Below, piece by piece: positions 18,318 to 26,586 of a DNA stretch of 64,000 bases (the first letter of the stretch is position 1; every line of letters starts with the position of its first letter). A model generated the notes under the pieces. The model worked only from the letters and a program-made list of their open reading frames with translations. It was not told the DNA's origin and made no database searches. Origin of the DNA: Clostridiales bacterium (lineage in GTDB: Bacteria > Bacillota > Clostridia > Lachnospirales > Lachnospiraceae); contig DUNO01000017.1 of the NCBI GenBank assembly GCA_012839295.1, forward strand, positions 1-64,000, written 5' to 3'. The position numbers were made by a program, and so were the translations under genes.

Positions 18318-18353
18318 GAAAGAGAGATTGCTTGAGCTTCAACCTCTCTTTTC
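18318..18353 (-). terminator. Terminator after binding-protein remnant
   Basis: Minus-strand stem GAGAGGTTG / CAATCTCTC with a short loop, located just after the stop of the truncated binding-protein frame. It probably was the original gene's terminator. Confidence 0.55.
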
Positions 18354-18365
18354 CTGTACTGGCAA

Positions 18366-18665
18366 CTATCTCTTCATATAACGTTCATATGCTGCTTGGT
18401 TAATTGCGATATTTTCATCCACACCCAAGGCTTTCATCTGTGTTTTAAAGCTTTCCCAGGTTGTTTTGTTTAATTCTTCTGTTCCCGTGATAAATTTAAG
18501 GATCATGGAATTTAAATAATCATCTATATTAGACTGGTTGCTTGCAAATGTATCATCCTCATCTGCTGTTCTGGTAATTGATGCCGGCAATTTATTAGAA
18601 TCCTTCGGACTGGCCAGGCAGACGTTGTAATCCAAGATTCTCCATTCACTAACCGTTCCGCCCAT
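18366..18665 (-). pseudogene. Truncated ABC sugar-binding protein (C-terminal fragment)
   Basis: A 99-aa frame whose last 64 residues (from EDDTFASNQSNIDDY to AAYERYMKR) match the C-terminus of the binding lipoprotein at 2122-3852 at 44 of 64 positions by eye. The signal peptide, lipobox and about 80 percent of the protein are missing. Only 21 bases separate it from the stop of the GPH symporter upstream. The first 22 residues align poorly. I read it as the 3' end of a deleted importer operon; no permease genes remain beside it. Confidence 0.85.
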
Positions 18666-18686
18666 AAGCCCGCGAACATCAACATA

Positions 18687-20159
18687 TTATCCCTTTATTG
18701 TACTTTTTTTTGCCGCAATGGCTGCTTTCATCTCAGCACGTACTTCATTTGTGATGGGATATTTGCGATAAATAAGAATAGCGATGAAGCACAACACTGC
18801 AGGAACTAGTCCAGAGACAAGCATAAAGTTGTTTAGCATGCCTGGAATTGCAGATAAATCCCCAAGGAAAGCTCCTGTTTTTGAATCGACACTATATCCA
18901 ACAATCACTAAAACAAATCCGATTAAAGAAGCAGACAATGCACCTTGAAGTTTTTCAAGTAATCTTGTAGCAGCAGCAACCATTCCACTTTTGCTATCGC
19001 CAGAAATATAAAGGTTATAGTCCATTGCTTCCATGCTAAGAGACATAGCAGGAATATTAAGCAGGCCAACTCCGAATTGGATCAGGAACTGGACAATAAC
19101 ATAAATTGTAATGTTTGTTTGCAGTAAACCAACCAATTGTAAAATATACATTACTAGGCACATTACAGAAGTAATGACCAGGCTAACCTTTAATACTTTT
19201 ATAGCAGAACCAAGTTTTTTAATTAGGAATGGACTGAGCATTGCAGCGCCGAGAATTGGAATTAACTGCATTAAGCCCATCATGCCCGCGAGCATACCGT
19301 ATTTTGCATTATCTACTTCGCCCGTTACAAAATCAGCACAATATGCCCATTTTATATAATAGGAACCTGTTGCAAACAAAAGTGTCCAAACAAAGCCAAC
19401 AAAAAGTGCTGCTGATAAAACAACTTGAAGCGGTTTGTTTTGCTTTATCATTCTGAAAAAATCTTTGAAACTAATTTTAGAGTCATCCTGCTCTTTAACG
19501 CTTGATTTACCTTCTTTTATAAGAAGAGTTCCAAGAATAGAGATAATTGCGATTGGAAGGATCCAAATAATTGTTGTAATACCAAATGATTTATGTAAAT
19601 CATTAACGCCGGCGTTAACAGCCATAACCGATGAGATAAAAAAGCTCATCGGAACAGCAATGACTGTACCTACAACACGTGCCCAAGTCAATAAACTCGA
19701 ACGGACAACATCGCTGTCAGAAACTGTTTGGATAAGTGCAATGTTCGCAAAAAAAGAAGTCCCAAAATCGTACGCTAAATAGAACACCAAAACCCATATT
19801 GTTACAAGCACCGGACTTCCCGTAAAGCTTTTTGGTAAATTGAAAAGTATAATGATTGACAGCGCCGTTATAATTGTAGAGTTTAAACAGAACCTTCTAT
19901 ACTTACCAAACTTTGTTGTTTTAGCGCGATCCATAATCATTCCTTGTAACGGATCGTTAACTGCATCTACAATACGTCCTATTAAAAGAACAACTGTTGC
20001 GAGTGATGCCCCCCACGCGCCAAGACCCGCATAGTCTGTTAGGTATAGCATAAACGTAGATGTCATTAACGCTGCCCCGGCAACATTCATCATTGCCATT
20101 GACCCTGCTCCAAATTTTGTTGCAAAATTATTTGGATAAACCTTTTTTTCTCGTGCCAT
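18687..20159 (-). CDS. GPH/MFS_2 sugar-cation symporter
   Basis: Importer of the glycoside-pentoside-hexuronide type, about 490 aa with twelve likely membrane segments. Typical GPH loops are present (VDAVNDPLQGMIMDRAKTTK, KYRRFCL). I start it at ATG 20159 (MAREKKVYPNNF) with GGAGG seven bases upstream; the 27 residues of the longer frame are intergenic. Hand counts of a few lines give about 30-42 percent GC against about 55 percent in the nearby GH3, hinting at a different origin. Its promoter bears copy E of the shared activator-like element. Substrate unknown. Confidence 0.88.
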   Translation of the reverse strand: MAREKKVYPNNFATKFGAGSMAMMNVAGAALMTSTFMLYLTDYAGLGAWGASLATVVLLIGRIVDAVNDPLQGMIMDRAKTTKFGKYRRFCLNSTIITALSIIILFNLPKSFTGSPVLVTIWVLVFYLAYDFGTSFFANIALIQTVSDSDVVRSSLLTWARVVGTVIAVPMSFFISSVMAVNAGVNDLHKSFGITTIIWILPIAIISILGTLLIKEGKSSVKEQDDSKISFKDFFRMIKQNKPLQVVLSAALFVGFVWTLLFATGSYYIKWAYCADFVTGEVDNAKYGMLAGMMGLMQLIPILGAAMLSPFLIKKLGSAIKVLKVSLVITSVMCLVMYILQLVGLLQTNITIYVIVQFLIQFGVGLLNIPAMSLSMEAMDYNLYISGDSKSGMVAAATRLLEKLQGALSASLIGFVLVIVGYSVDSKTGAFLGDLSAIPGMLNNFMLVSGLVPAVLCFIAILIYRKYPITNEVRAEMKAAIAAKKSTIKG

Positions 20160-20245
20160 AATTTTTCCTCCAATTTTTAATTCGTCACCAGAATAAGTGA
20201 CATTTTTAAATATTCCAGAACGATTATAGCTGTCTACCAAACCAA

Positions 20246-20286
20246 TTTATATTGATTTTCTATTATTTTTTACATATTTTCAACCT
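20246..20286 (-). promoter_or_regulatory. Activator-like promoter element, copy E
   Basis: On the minus strand AGGTTGAAAATATGTAAAAA and ATAATAG, then eight bases, then TATAAA (20246-20251). It lies about 90 bases upstream of the symporter start. It begins only 18 bases beyond the phosphatase stop codon. Confidence 0.55.
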
Positions 20287-20303
20287 GAAATCCATCGAAC
20301 TGC

Positions 20304-21044
20304 TTAATCCAAAAATTTTCCACACAGCTCCTTACGCTTCCCGTCAATCAGCCCCACATGATCGAAGTAATTCTCAAAGGTTCCATATGTCTTTAAAATT
20401 TCATCCAAGGCTGCATTCAGGTAGTCCTCATGGGGATAGAAAAATGCATTGATATTTTCTTGCTTAAATGAAGCATCCATGCCCTGATGGGTATTCTCCG
20501 TCTGATACCTTTGAAGCAGCCTGTCCACAAATCCCACGGAAAGCATATAATCCTCTACTATTGTCTTCTTCGGCACTCCTAAGGCGATTAGGATCAAGGC
20601 ACAGATGATGCCGGTACGGTCCTTGCCACCCACACAATGAATCAGCAGCGGAAAATTCTCTTCGTCTAAAAGCACCTTAAAGAATTTGCCGCAATGGGGA
20701 CTGCGCACAAAATTACGATAGGTATGATAGGAAAATTCCCTTACCTTCTCCAAGTCCTTTAACACATCCAGCTGGAAATCATTTTCCTCCGTCAATGGAA
20801 AATTAAAATACCTGCAATTCTCCATCACCTCTTCATTTAATGCCCCAACCTCCCAATCGGACCTCAGGTCACAGATGGTCCGGATCCCTAAGCTCTGGAA
20901 GCATTCCAGGTTTTCTGGTTTAAGGCCTTTTGGTTCCGCCGAACGGTATATCATCCCCCATTTCACTCTCCTACCGTCCACTGTTTCATATCCGCCTAAA
21001 TCGCGGAGATTTAGCTCATAATTGATTATTTTCTTTTTCTCCAT
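20304..21044 (-). CDS. Tyrosine-protein phosphatase (Y_phosphatase3 / PTPLA-type)
   Basis: A 246-aa cysteine-dependent phosphatase. The P-loop HCVGGKDRTG (Cys 137, Arg 143) fits the CX5R signature, and the N-terminal NLRDLGGYETVDGRRVKWGMIYRSAEP is the standard opening of bacterial tyrosine or dual-specificity phosphatases of this family. Relatives act on phosphotyrosine or phosphoinositides (family knowledge); the target here is unknown. No signal peptide. Its start is three bases from the stop of the upstream AraC gene, and the GGAGG ribosome site lies inside that gene's end, so the two are translationally coupled. Its place among sugar genes suggests a role on a phosphorylated sugar or regulator, which is only inference. 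Confidence 0.9.
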   Translation of the reverse strand: MEKKKIINYELNLRDLGGYETVDGRRVKWGMIYRSAEPKGLKPENLECFQSLGIRTICDLRSDWEVGALNEEVMENCRYFNFPLTEENDFQLDVLKDLEKVREFSYHTYRNFVRSPHCGKFFKVLLDEENFPLLIHCVGGKDRTGIICALILIALGVPKKTIVEDYMLSVGFVDRLLQRYQTENTHQGMDASFKQENINAFFYPHEDYLNAALDEILKTYGTFENYFDHVGLIDGKRKELCGKFLD

Positions 21045-21047
21045 AGC

Positions 21048-22079
21048 TTACGCCTCCAAATTCTCAAAGGGATTATTTTCTTTTCTATATTCTGCCGGTG
21101 TAGCCTTGTAGGTTTTATGAAAAATACGATAGAAGTATGTAATATTGGAATACCCTACCTCATTCGCGATTTCTTCAACCGGTGTACTGGTGTGGATCAG
21201 CAAGCGGCAGGCCTGCTTTAACCTGGCCTCCTGTACGATATGATTAAAATTAACACCAAGTATTTTCTTAAGGCTGCGGCTTAAATAGCTTGGGTTAAAG
21301 TGGAACCTCTCTGCAACTTCATTTAAGGTTACTGTCTGGCAATGCTCCTGGATGTACTGCAGCATCTTCGTTATCTTATTATGATGAAATAAGGGGTCAT
21401 ATTTCCTGGACATGTCCTTCTTATATGACCTTAACATTTCGGTGAAAATCAAGCTCAGATAGTATTCTACATTCCTTTCATAAAAAAGCTCTTTATTATA
21501 ATATTCGCACATCGCTTCCTGCATCAAGCGATGGATTCTTTCTTCCCCGGCAGTCCGGAATATGATGTAATGGGAGCTTTCTTTCTGGTTTTGGAGCGCT
21601 TTTGAAAAAAAGCTTAGCAAGATATCATTATCCTCTAAATTCAAAAAAAATGTATAGTCAAAATAACTCTTCCACATCATACAGTTAATGATGATGTCGT
21701 CCTCGCCACAGTATTCTATCTTTTGTATCACATTCGTATCCAGCAGGCAGATATCTCCCTGTTCTAACATAAAATATTCGTCATTAATCCATTGGATACA
21801 CCGTCCTGAATATACATACACCAGTTCAATAAATGGATGCTTATGCTCTATGCCATACAAAAACCGCTCATGCTTGATAAAGCTGATCCGTTCCTTAAAG
21901 GCCAAGATCTGGGGCAGATACGCTTTCTTTTGCGCTTCATGTTTTAAATATTCCTCTATATGGTCAAGGTCGCTATAGCTAATATATTGATTATCAGGGG
22001 CAACTTTTACCTTCTTGAGGGCCAGCTCTTCCCTTGGGGAATGCCCCCTCAAAAAGGTGTCTAATTTATATCTGTCCAA
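21048..22079 (-). CDS. AraC-family transcriptional regulator (cupin sensor)
   Basis: Regulator with an N-terminal cupin-like sugar-sensing domain (about 60-150, KHPFIELVYVYSGRCIQWINDEY, LEQGDICLLDTNV) and a C-terminal AraC double HTH (about 245-340, LNEVAERFHFNPSYLSRSLKK, IANEVGYSNITYFYRIFHKTYKATPAEYR). I start it at TTG 22079 (DRYKLDTF), because AAAGGGG lies eight bases upstream; a GTG at 22130 is possible but has no ribosome site. It is cotranscribed with the tyrosine phosphatase and lies next to the GPH symporter, which it may control. It is the second candidate reader of the shared activator element. Confidence 0.88.
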   Translation of the reverse strand: MDRYKLDTFLRGHSPREELALKKVKVAPDNQYISYSDLDHIEEYLKHEAQKKAYLPQILAFKERISFIKHERFLYGIEHKHPFIELVYVYSGRCIQWINDEYFMLEQGDICLLDTNVIQKIEYCGEDDIIINCMMWKSYFDYTFFLNLEDNDILLSFFSKALQNQKESSHYIIFRTAGEERIHRLMQEAMCEYYNKELFYERNVEYYLSLIFTEMLRSYKKDMSRKYDPLFHHNKITKMLQYIQEHCQTVTLNEVAERFHFNPSYLSRSLKKILGVNFNHIVQEARLKQACRLLIHTSTPVEEIANEVGYSNITYFYRIFHKTYKATPAEYRKENNPFENLEA

Positions 22080-22281
22080 ATTACATCCCCTTTCTGAAGC
22101 AAGTGATCGAAAATACAACATAGGTTCCACGCTACAATTCCCAGTAAATATTTAACCGGTCCCTGCTTCGTGAAACCTATATTTAGTTTATCTTATCCTG
22201 CTATTCCTGTAAACACTTTGTCTTTTAACGTTATTTTATTTCTCTTGCCAACTTGCCAATGATAATTATACTCTAACGTTA

Positions 22282-24162
22282 TTAATCATCAAGCTGTACG
22301 TCCATGATTTTTGCCATGATTCTTGCAATATCCGTATTATCCTGGTAACCGCCCAGCCAATCTGCATTTACCCCAATCGCAGTAAATGGAACCGTCTCCG
22401 CTGTATGTGACTGAGATCCCCAATTGATCCTGGTATAATAGGATAAAATTGGTGAAATAGCCCAACCAGTATAACCGAACATGTATCCACCCACATAGGG
22501 TTCAATCATAGAATCAGGGGTTCCTGGAGGAAATACGGACCTTAAAGCGTCCATGGACATCTCAAGGGTTTCAAGGTTCCTCCGGTCAATCGTCGCTTTT
22601 TCCTCGCTGCTTAACTTAATATGCCAGGCATCCTCGACCCCTTTATAAATGCTCTTCGGATCCTTTTGGAATGCACTGATAACCGGAGCCACAGAGCTCT
22701 TGATCTTAGTGATTGGTTCAAAATTAAGGCTGTAGGTATTATTACTTAAAGACAAGCCTCCTGTTTCATGATCAGCGCCAACCACAATCAAGGTCTCGTT
22801 AGGATGCTTCTCATAGAACCTTACTGCCACCTCCACTGCTTTATCAAAAGCCAGCACCTCCTGGATGACGGATGCCGTGTCATTATTATGGGAGGCTTCA
22901 TCTATCTTCCCGCCCTCACACATTACAAAGAATCCGTTTTCATTCTGCGAAAGAACCTCAATGCCTGCACTTAATAATTGATATAATTCAGGTGTCTGCC
23001 TTTCGGCTGCATTCATCTGATCAATTTCATCCGCAAAGAAACCATCTGCATATAAGCCTAAGACACGGTCTTCCTTTGAAAAATCAGTGTTTTCAAAATC
23101 ACTGATGCTAGTTAGGACTTTATATCCCTTCTTTTCGAATTCCTTTGTTAAATCCAGGTCATCCTTACGGCTTCCCCCCCGTGCTTTGGGCAGAAAATAT
23201 TTTAAACCACCGCCTGCTAAATAATCGATATCCCGGGCAAAATATTGGGATGCGATTCCCGCCTCATCAGCACGGTCCATGGTATGGGCAGCAAAGGTTG
23301 CAGGTGTCGCATGGGTAATGGTAACCGATGTGATCAGGCCCGTTGCCATTCCCTTCTCCTTAGCAGCCTCCAGCAATGTCTTATACTCCACTTGTCCCGT
23401 CACATCCGTAGAAATCATAAAGGAATGTGTCTTATGCCCTGTTGCAAGGGCGGTACCAGCTGCCGCTGAATCCGTAACAAGGCTGTTAAGGCTATGGGTA
23501 GCAACATTACTGAGGACAGGAAGCCGGTTCATGGCCAGCTGCAGATTAGGCTTTCTCGTGACATACTGCTGATAATACTCCGCCAAGGCTCTATGGGATG
23601 CTCCCAGGCCATCACCAATTAAGTAGAAGACATATTTGGGCTTTCTTAAGGCATCCTCTAATTTAATCACATAATCGATTGCCTCGCCATAAGTGATAGG
23701 ATCCTTCCCTGTAAATACAGATCCAGAAGACAATACCTTCATATTCCTAAGGGTCTCTACTGCTTTTTTAGCACCCTTGCCTATGGTATAGTCATCCGAA
23801 TATGTAGTAGAGGCTGTATCCACCAGAACAAGCTTATAAGCCCTTGCTAACATTAATGCCGCATCCTGGCGCGTCAGCTTCCCCTCCGGTGATACTCTGT
23901 TATCCACTCCGCGCAGATAACCTGCTTGTTTAGCGATGCTTAAATCCTTGGAATACCACTCTGCCGGCTTTACATCACTAAATGGTACTTCTGCCAATTC
24001 GGTTAGCTCAAGCTCACGATTTAATATTGCTGCAAACTCAGCCCTTGTCAGCACCTTGTTTAAACGGTAAGTATCTTGTTGCCGTGCATAGCTGATGTTA
24101 CTGGGTATTAGCATGGTAAAGACTAAAGCTAATACCGTCAATCCTCGTACTATCTTTTTCAT
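22282..24162 (-). CDS. Alkaline phosphatase with N-terminal SLH domains
   Basis: Secreted phosphomonoesterase anchored to the cell wall. Signal peptide (MKKIVRGLTVLALVFTMLIP) ending near residue 26, then SLH motifs at about 36-112 (LTRAEFAAIL, FSDVKPAEWY, GKLTRQDAALML) plus a degenerate third to about 170. The alkaline phosphatase domain starts at about 176: metal-binding Asp 184 in LIGDGLGASH, catalytic Ser 232 in VTDSAAAGTALATGHKT, and GADHETGG further on. I start it at ATG 24162 with AGGAAAGGG upstream. It probably stands alone as a transcription unit. Role: release of phosphate from extracellular esters. An 8-bp inverted repeat at 24188-24211 lies right before the gene and may be an operator. 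Confidence 0.92.
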   Translation of the reverse strand: MKKIVRGLTVLALVFTMLIPSNISYARQQDTYRLNKVLTRAEFAAILNRELELTELAEVPFSDVKPAEWYSKDLSIAKQAGYLRGVDNRVSPEGKLTRQDAALMLARAYKLVLVDTASTTYSDDYTIGKGAKKAVETLRNMKVLSSGSVFTGKDPITYGEAIDYVIKLEDALRKPKYVFYLIGDGLGASHRALAEYYQQYVTRKPNLQLAMNRLPVLSNVATHSLNSLVTDSAAAGTALATGHKTHSFMISTDVTGQVEYKTLLEAAKEKGMATGLITSVTITHATPATFAAHTMDRADEAGIASQYFARDIDYLAGGGLKYFLPKARGGSRKDDLDLTKEFEKKGYKVLTSISDFENTDFSKEDRVLGLYADGFFADEIDQMNAAERQTPELYQLLSAGIEVLSQNENGFFVMCEGGKIDEASHNNDTASVIQEVLAFDKAVEVAVRFYEKHPNETLIVVGADHETGGLSLSNNTYSLNFEPITKIKSSVAPVISAFQKDPKSIYKGVEDAWHIKLSSEEKATIDRRNLETLEMSMDALRSVFPPGTPDSMIEPYVGGYMFGYTGWAISPILSYYTRINWGSQSHTAETVPFTAIGVNADWLGGYQDNTDIARIMAKIMDVQLDD

Positions 24163-24187
24163 AACTGCACCCTTTCCTATAGATATC

Positions 24188-24211
24188 ACAAATGTTATTC
24201 GTTACATTTGT
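24188..24211. promoter_or_regulatory. Inverted repeat upstream of alkaline phosphatase gene
   Basis: Perfect arms ACAAATGT (24188-24195) and ACATTTGT (24204-24211), 8-base spacer, 26 bases upstream of the start codon. Looks like a dimeric repressor site. It is not a recognisable Pho box. Confidence 0.45.
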
Positions 24212-24279
24212 TATTATATGAAATCCGATGCATTATTTTAGTGACTAAAATTGACTTAGCCTATGACCTTATTTTACTT

Positions 24280-26532
24280 TTAACTGTTCAACATCGTAAT
24301 CATTTCTTCCAACTGCTCCATGCTAATTGCTCCAAAACCGGCCAGACTGCCTAATGGCATCTCAAGCATCATAACCTCCATCATTTTTGCTGAGCCCTCG
24401 CCGAGGCTGTCCGTCTGCTCCGGCTGGCTTCCAGTCGTTGACTGCAGGAGCTTTTCCATGAGTGCCCGTCCCTTGGCGGTTTTCTTAAGCGTACCCACGG
24501 GGGAAAGGACTGTATAATGGAAGGGTATTTCTATGCTGCCCTGTACCTCTATAGGCGAGGCTAAGCGGATGTCCCGGCTGGAGGCACCGATTTCTATCCG
24601 GAACATACCGCTCTCTACAAACCAGTCATGAATCTTCGGTTCATAGTAGGCAAAGCTTCTCTTGTCAAGCTGGAAGGTAACCTCTTTCTCTTCTCCCGGT
24701 GCAAGCGCAACCTTGGTAAACCCTTTTAATTCCCGGATCGGGCGCCCTACACTGCTTTCCTCATCCCTGACATATAGCTGTACTACCTCTTTTCCTGTAT
24801 GTTCTCCTGTATTTTTAACTTTACAGGAAACTGTCAAAAGCTCATTGTCTGCCATGCTGTCCTTATTCAGCTTTAAATCACTATACTGGAATTTCGTGTA
24901 GGACAGACCGTAGCCAAAGGGAAACAGTACCTCCATTTCCTTTTTATCATAATAACGGTATCCAATATAGATTCCTTCCCGGTATTCTACAATGCCATCC
25001 TCTCCAGGGAAATTCAGGTAGGATGGATTATCCGACAATTTGATGGGCCAGGTCTCAGCCAGCTTGCCGCTTGGATTTTCCTCTCCGTAGAGCAGCTTCA
25101 CGGTTGCCTCACCGACACCCTGTCCTCCAAGGTACATGCACAATACACCCTTTACCTTGTCAATCCAGGGTAGTGCCATCGGTGCACCTCCGTGCAACAC
25201 TACAATTGTATTGGGCTGAACCGCTGCCACTGCCTCGATGAGAATATTCTGGTTTGCCGGCAGATCGAGAGTATCCCGGTCAATTCCCTCTGTTTCAAAA
25301 TCATTTGGGAGGCCTGCAAATACCACTGCAACGTCTGCCGCTTTCGCAGCTGTGACAGCTTCTTTCACCAGCTCTTCATCACTTAAGGTGCTTTTTGCAT
25401 GGTAGCCTTGCGCATAAGTAATATTTTTATCCTCAGCGGCTTCCAGGGCGCTTATTACATGACTTGTATTAATATAACTGCTTCCGCTGCCTTGGTAGCG
25501 GGGGGCTTTCGCAAAGTCACCGATGAAGGCTGCCTTCGCAGATTCGGACAATGGAAGTACCTCATCATTTTTCAAAAGTACTGCGCACTGTGCAGCTAAC
25601 TGGGCGCTTAGTTCAGCACATTTTTCACGTTCAATAACAGAGCCCTGTTTACGGTTTTCTTTATAATCCAGCGCAAACTGCAGCATATTTCCTACGGCAG
25701 CATCCAAATCCGCCTCATCCAGCTCACCGATTTCGATTGCCGCAAGGATTTGTTTGCTTTGTACATCATAGCCACCCGGCATAATCAAGTCCAGGCCTGC
25801 CGCAATTCCTTTTGCAGGGTCTTTTCCAGCACCCCAATCGGTCACAACAAAGCCCTCAAATCCCCACTTGTTTCGTAAAATACCGGTAAGGAGTTCCTTA
25901 TTCTCTGAACAAAAGGTTCCGTTAATACCATTATAAGCGCACATTACGCTGCGGGCCTTTCCCTCTTTTACTGCCTCTTCAAAGGCTGGCAGATAGATTT
26001 CATATAAAGTTCTGTCGTCCATATTGGAGGAGCCGCTCATACGATGGGTTTCCTGGTTATTGGCCGCGAAATGCTTTACACAGGCCCCAATCCCTTTTCC
26101 CTGCAGGCTTTTTATGTAAGACGTAGCCAGCTTTCCGGCAAGGTATGGATCCTCGCTGAAATACTCGAAATTGCGTCCGCAAAGTGGACTGCGCTTCATA
26201 TTCAGCCCAGGTCCTAAAAGCATCCCCACATCCTCGGCCTGGCACTCATCACCAAGAGCCTCGCCGAGCCTTTCCAGCACCTCACAGTCAAAGCTGGCAG
26301 CGAGGGCGGATGCCGTTGGGTAGCATACTGTTTCAATGCTTTTATTAATTCCCATATGATCCCCTTCGCCTTCCTGCTTGCGCAGTCCGTGAGGTCCATC
26401 ACACATCATTACCGATGGAATTCCCAGCCGCTCCACAGCCTTCGTGTGCCAAAAATCCGCACCAGAGCATAGGGATGCCTTTTCCTCCAGCGTCAATTGG
26501 GTTAATAACTCCGAAATATGTTTCTTCATCAT
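24280..26532 (-). CDS. Glycoside hydrolase family 3 beta-glycosidase
   Basis: Standard-order GH3, about 750 aa. Barrel motifs: MCDGPHGLRKQ, NMKRSPLCGRNFEYFSEDP, CVKHFAANNQE, and nucleophile Asp 232 in VVTDWG. Then an alpha/beta domain (CAVLLKNDEVLPL, IDRDTLDLPANQ) with the acid/base region, the PFGYGLSYTKF link and a FnIII-like domain (about 570-640), and a short helical tail. I start it at ATG 26532 because GGGAG is five bases upstream; the longer frame is an extension into the gap. No signal peptide. It is the last gene of the locus that begins with the binding protein at 32566, 54 bases after GH43. The closest paralogue in the window is 42765-45041. Confidence 0.93.
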   Translation of the reverse strand: MMKKHISELLTQLTLEEKASLCSGADFWHTKAVERLGIPSVMMCDGPHGLRKQEGEGDHMGINKSIETVCYPTASALAASFDCEVLERLGEALGDECQAEDVGMLLGPGLNMKRSPLCGRNFEYFSEDPYLAGKLATSYIKSLQGKGIGACVKHFAANNQETHRMSGSSNMDDRTLYEIYLPAFEEAVKEGKARSVMCAYNGINGTFCSENKELLTGILRNKWGFEGFVVTDWGAGKDPAKGIAAGLDLIMPGGYDVQSKQILAAIEIGELDEADLDAAVGNMLQFALDYKENRKQGSVIEREKCAELSAQLAAQCAVLLKNDEVLPLSESAKAAFIGDFAKAPRYQGSGSSYINTSHVISALEAAEDKNITYAQGYHAKSTLSDEELVKEAVTAAKAADVAVVFAGLPNDFETEGIDRDTLDLPANQNILIEAVAAVQPNTIVVLHGGAPMALPWIDKVKGVLCMYLGGQGVGEATVKLLYGEENPSGKLAETWPIKLSDNPSYLNFPGEDGIVEYREGIYIGYRYYDKKEMEVLFPFGYGLSYTKFQYSDLKLNKDSMADNELLTVSCKVKNTGEHTGKEVVQLYVRDEESSVGRPIRELKGFTKVALAPGEEKEVTFQLDKRSFAYYEPKIHDWFVESGMFRIEIGASSRDIRLASPIEVQGSIEIPFHYTVLSPVGTLKKTAKGRALMEKLLQSTTGSQPEQTDSLGEGSAKMMEVMMLEMPLGSLAGFGAISMEQLEEMITMLNS

Positions 26533-26586
26533 TTTTTCTCCCTTCCTATATTTATATGATTTATATGGAATCATCAATTGGTCAAC

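Noticed and set aside
22223-22280. Two AACGTT palindromes downstream of the phosphatase
   Set aside because: Six-base palindromes in AT-rich sequence are expected by chance.
24188-24211. Possible Pho box before the alkaline phosphatase gene
   Set aside because: TAAC-like repeats are spaced irregularly (9 and 7 bases), not the 11-base period of known Pho boxes; an inverted repeat explains it better.
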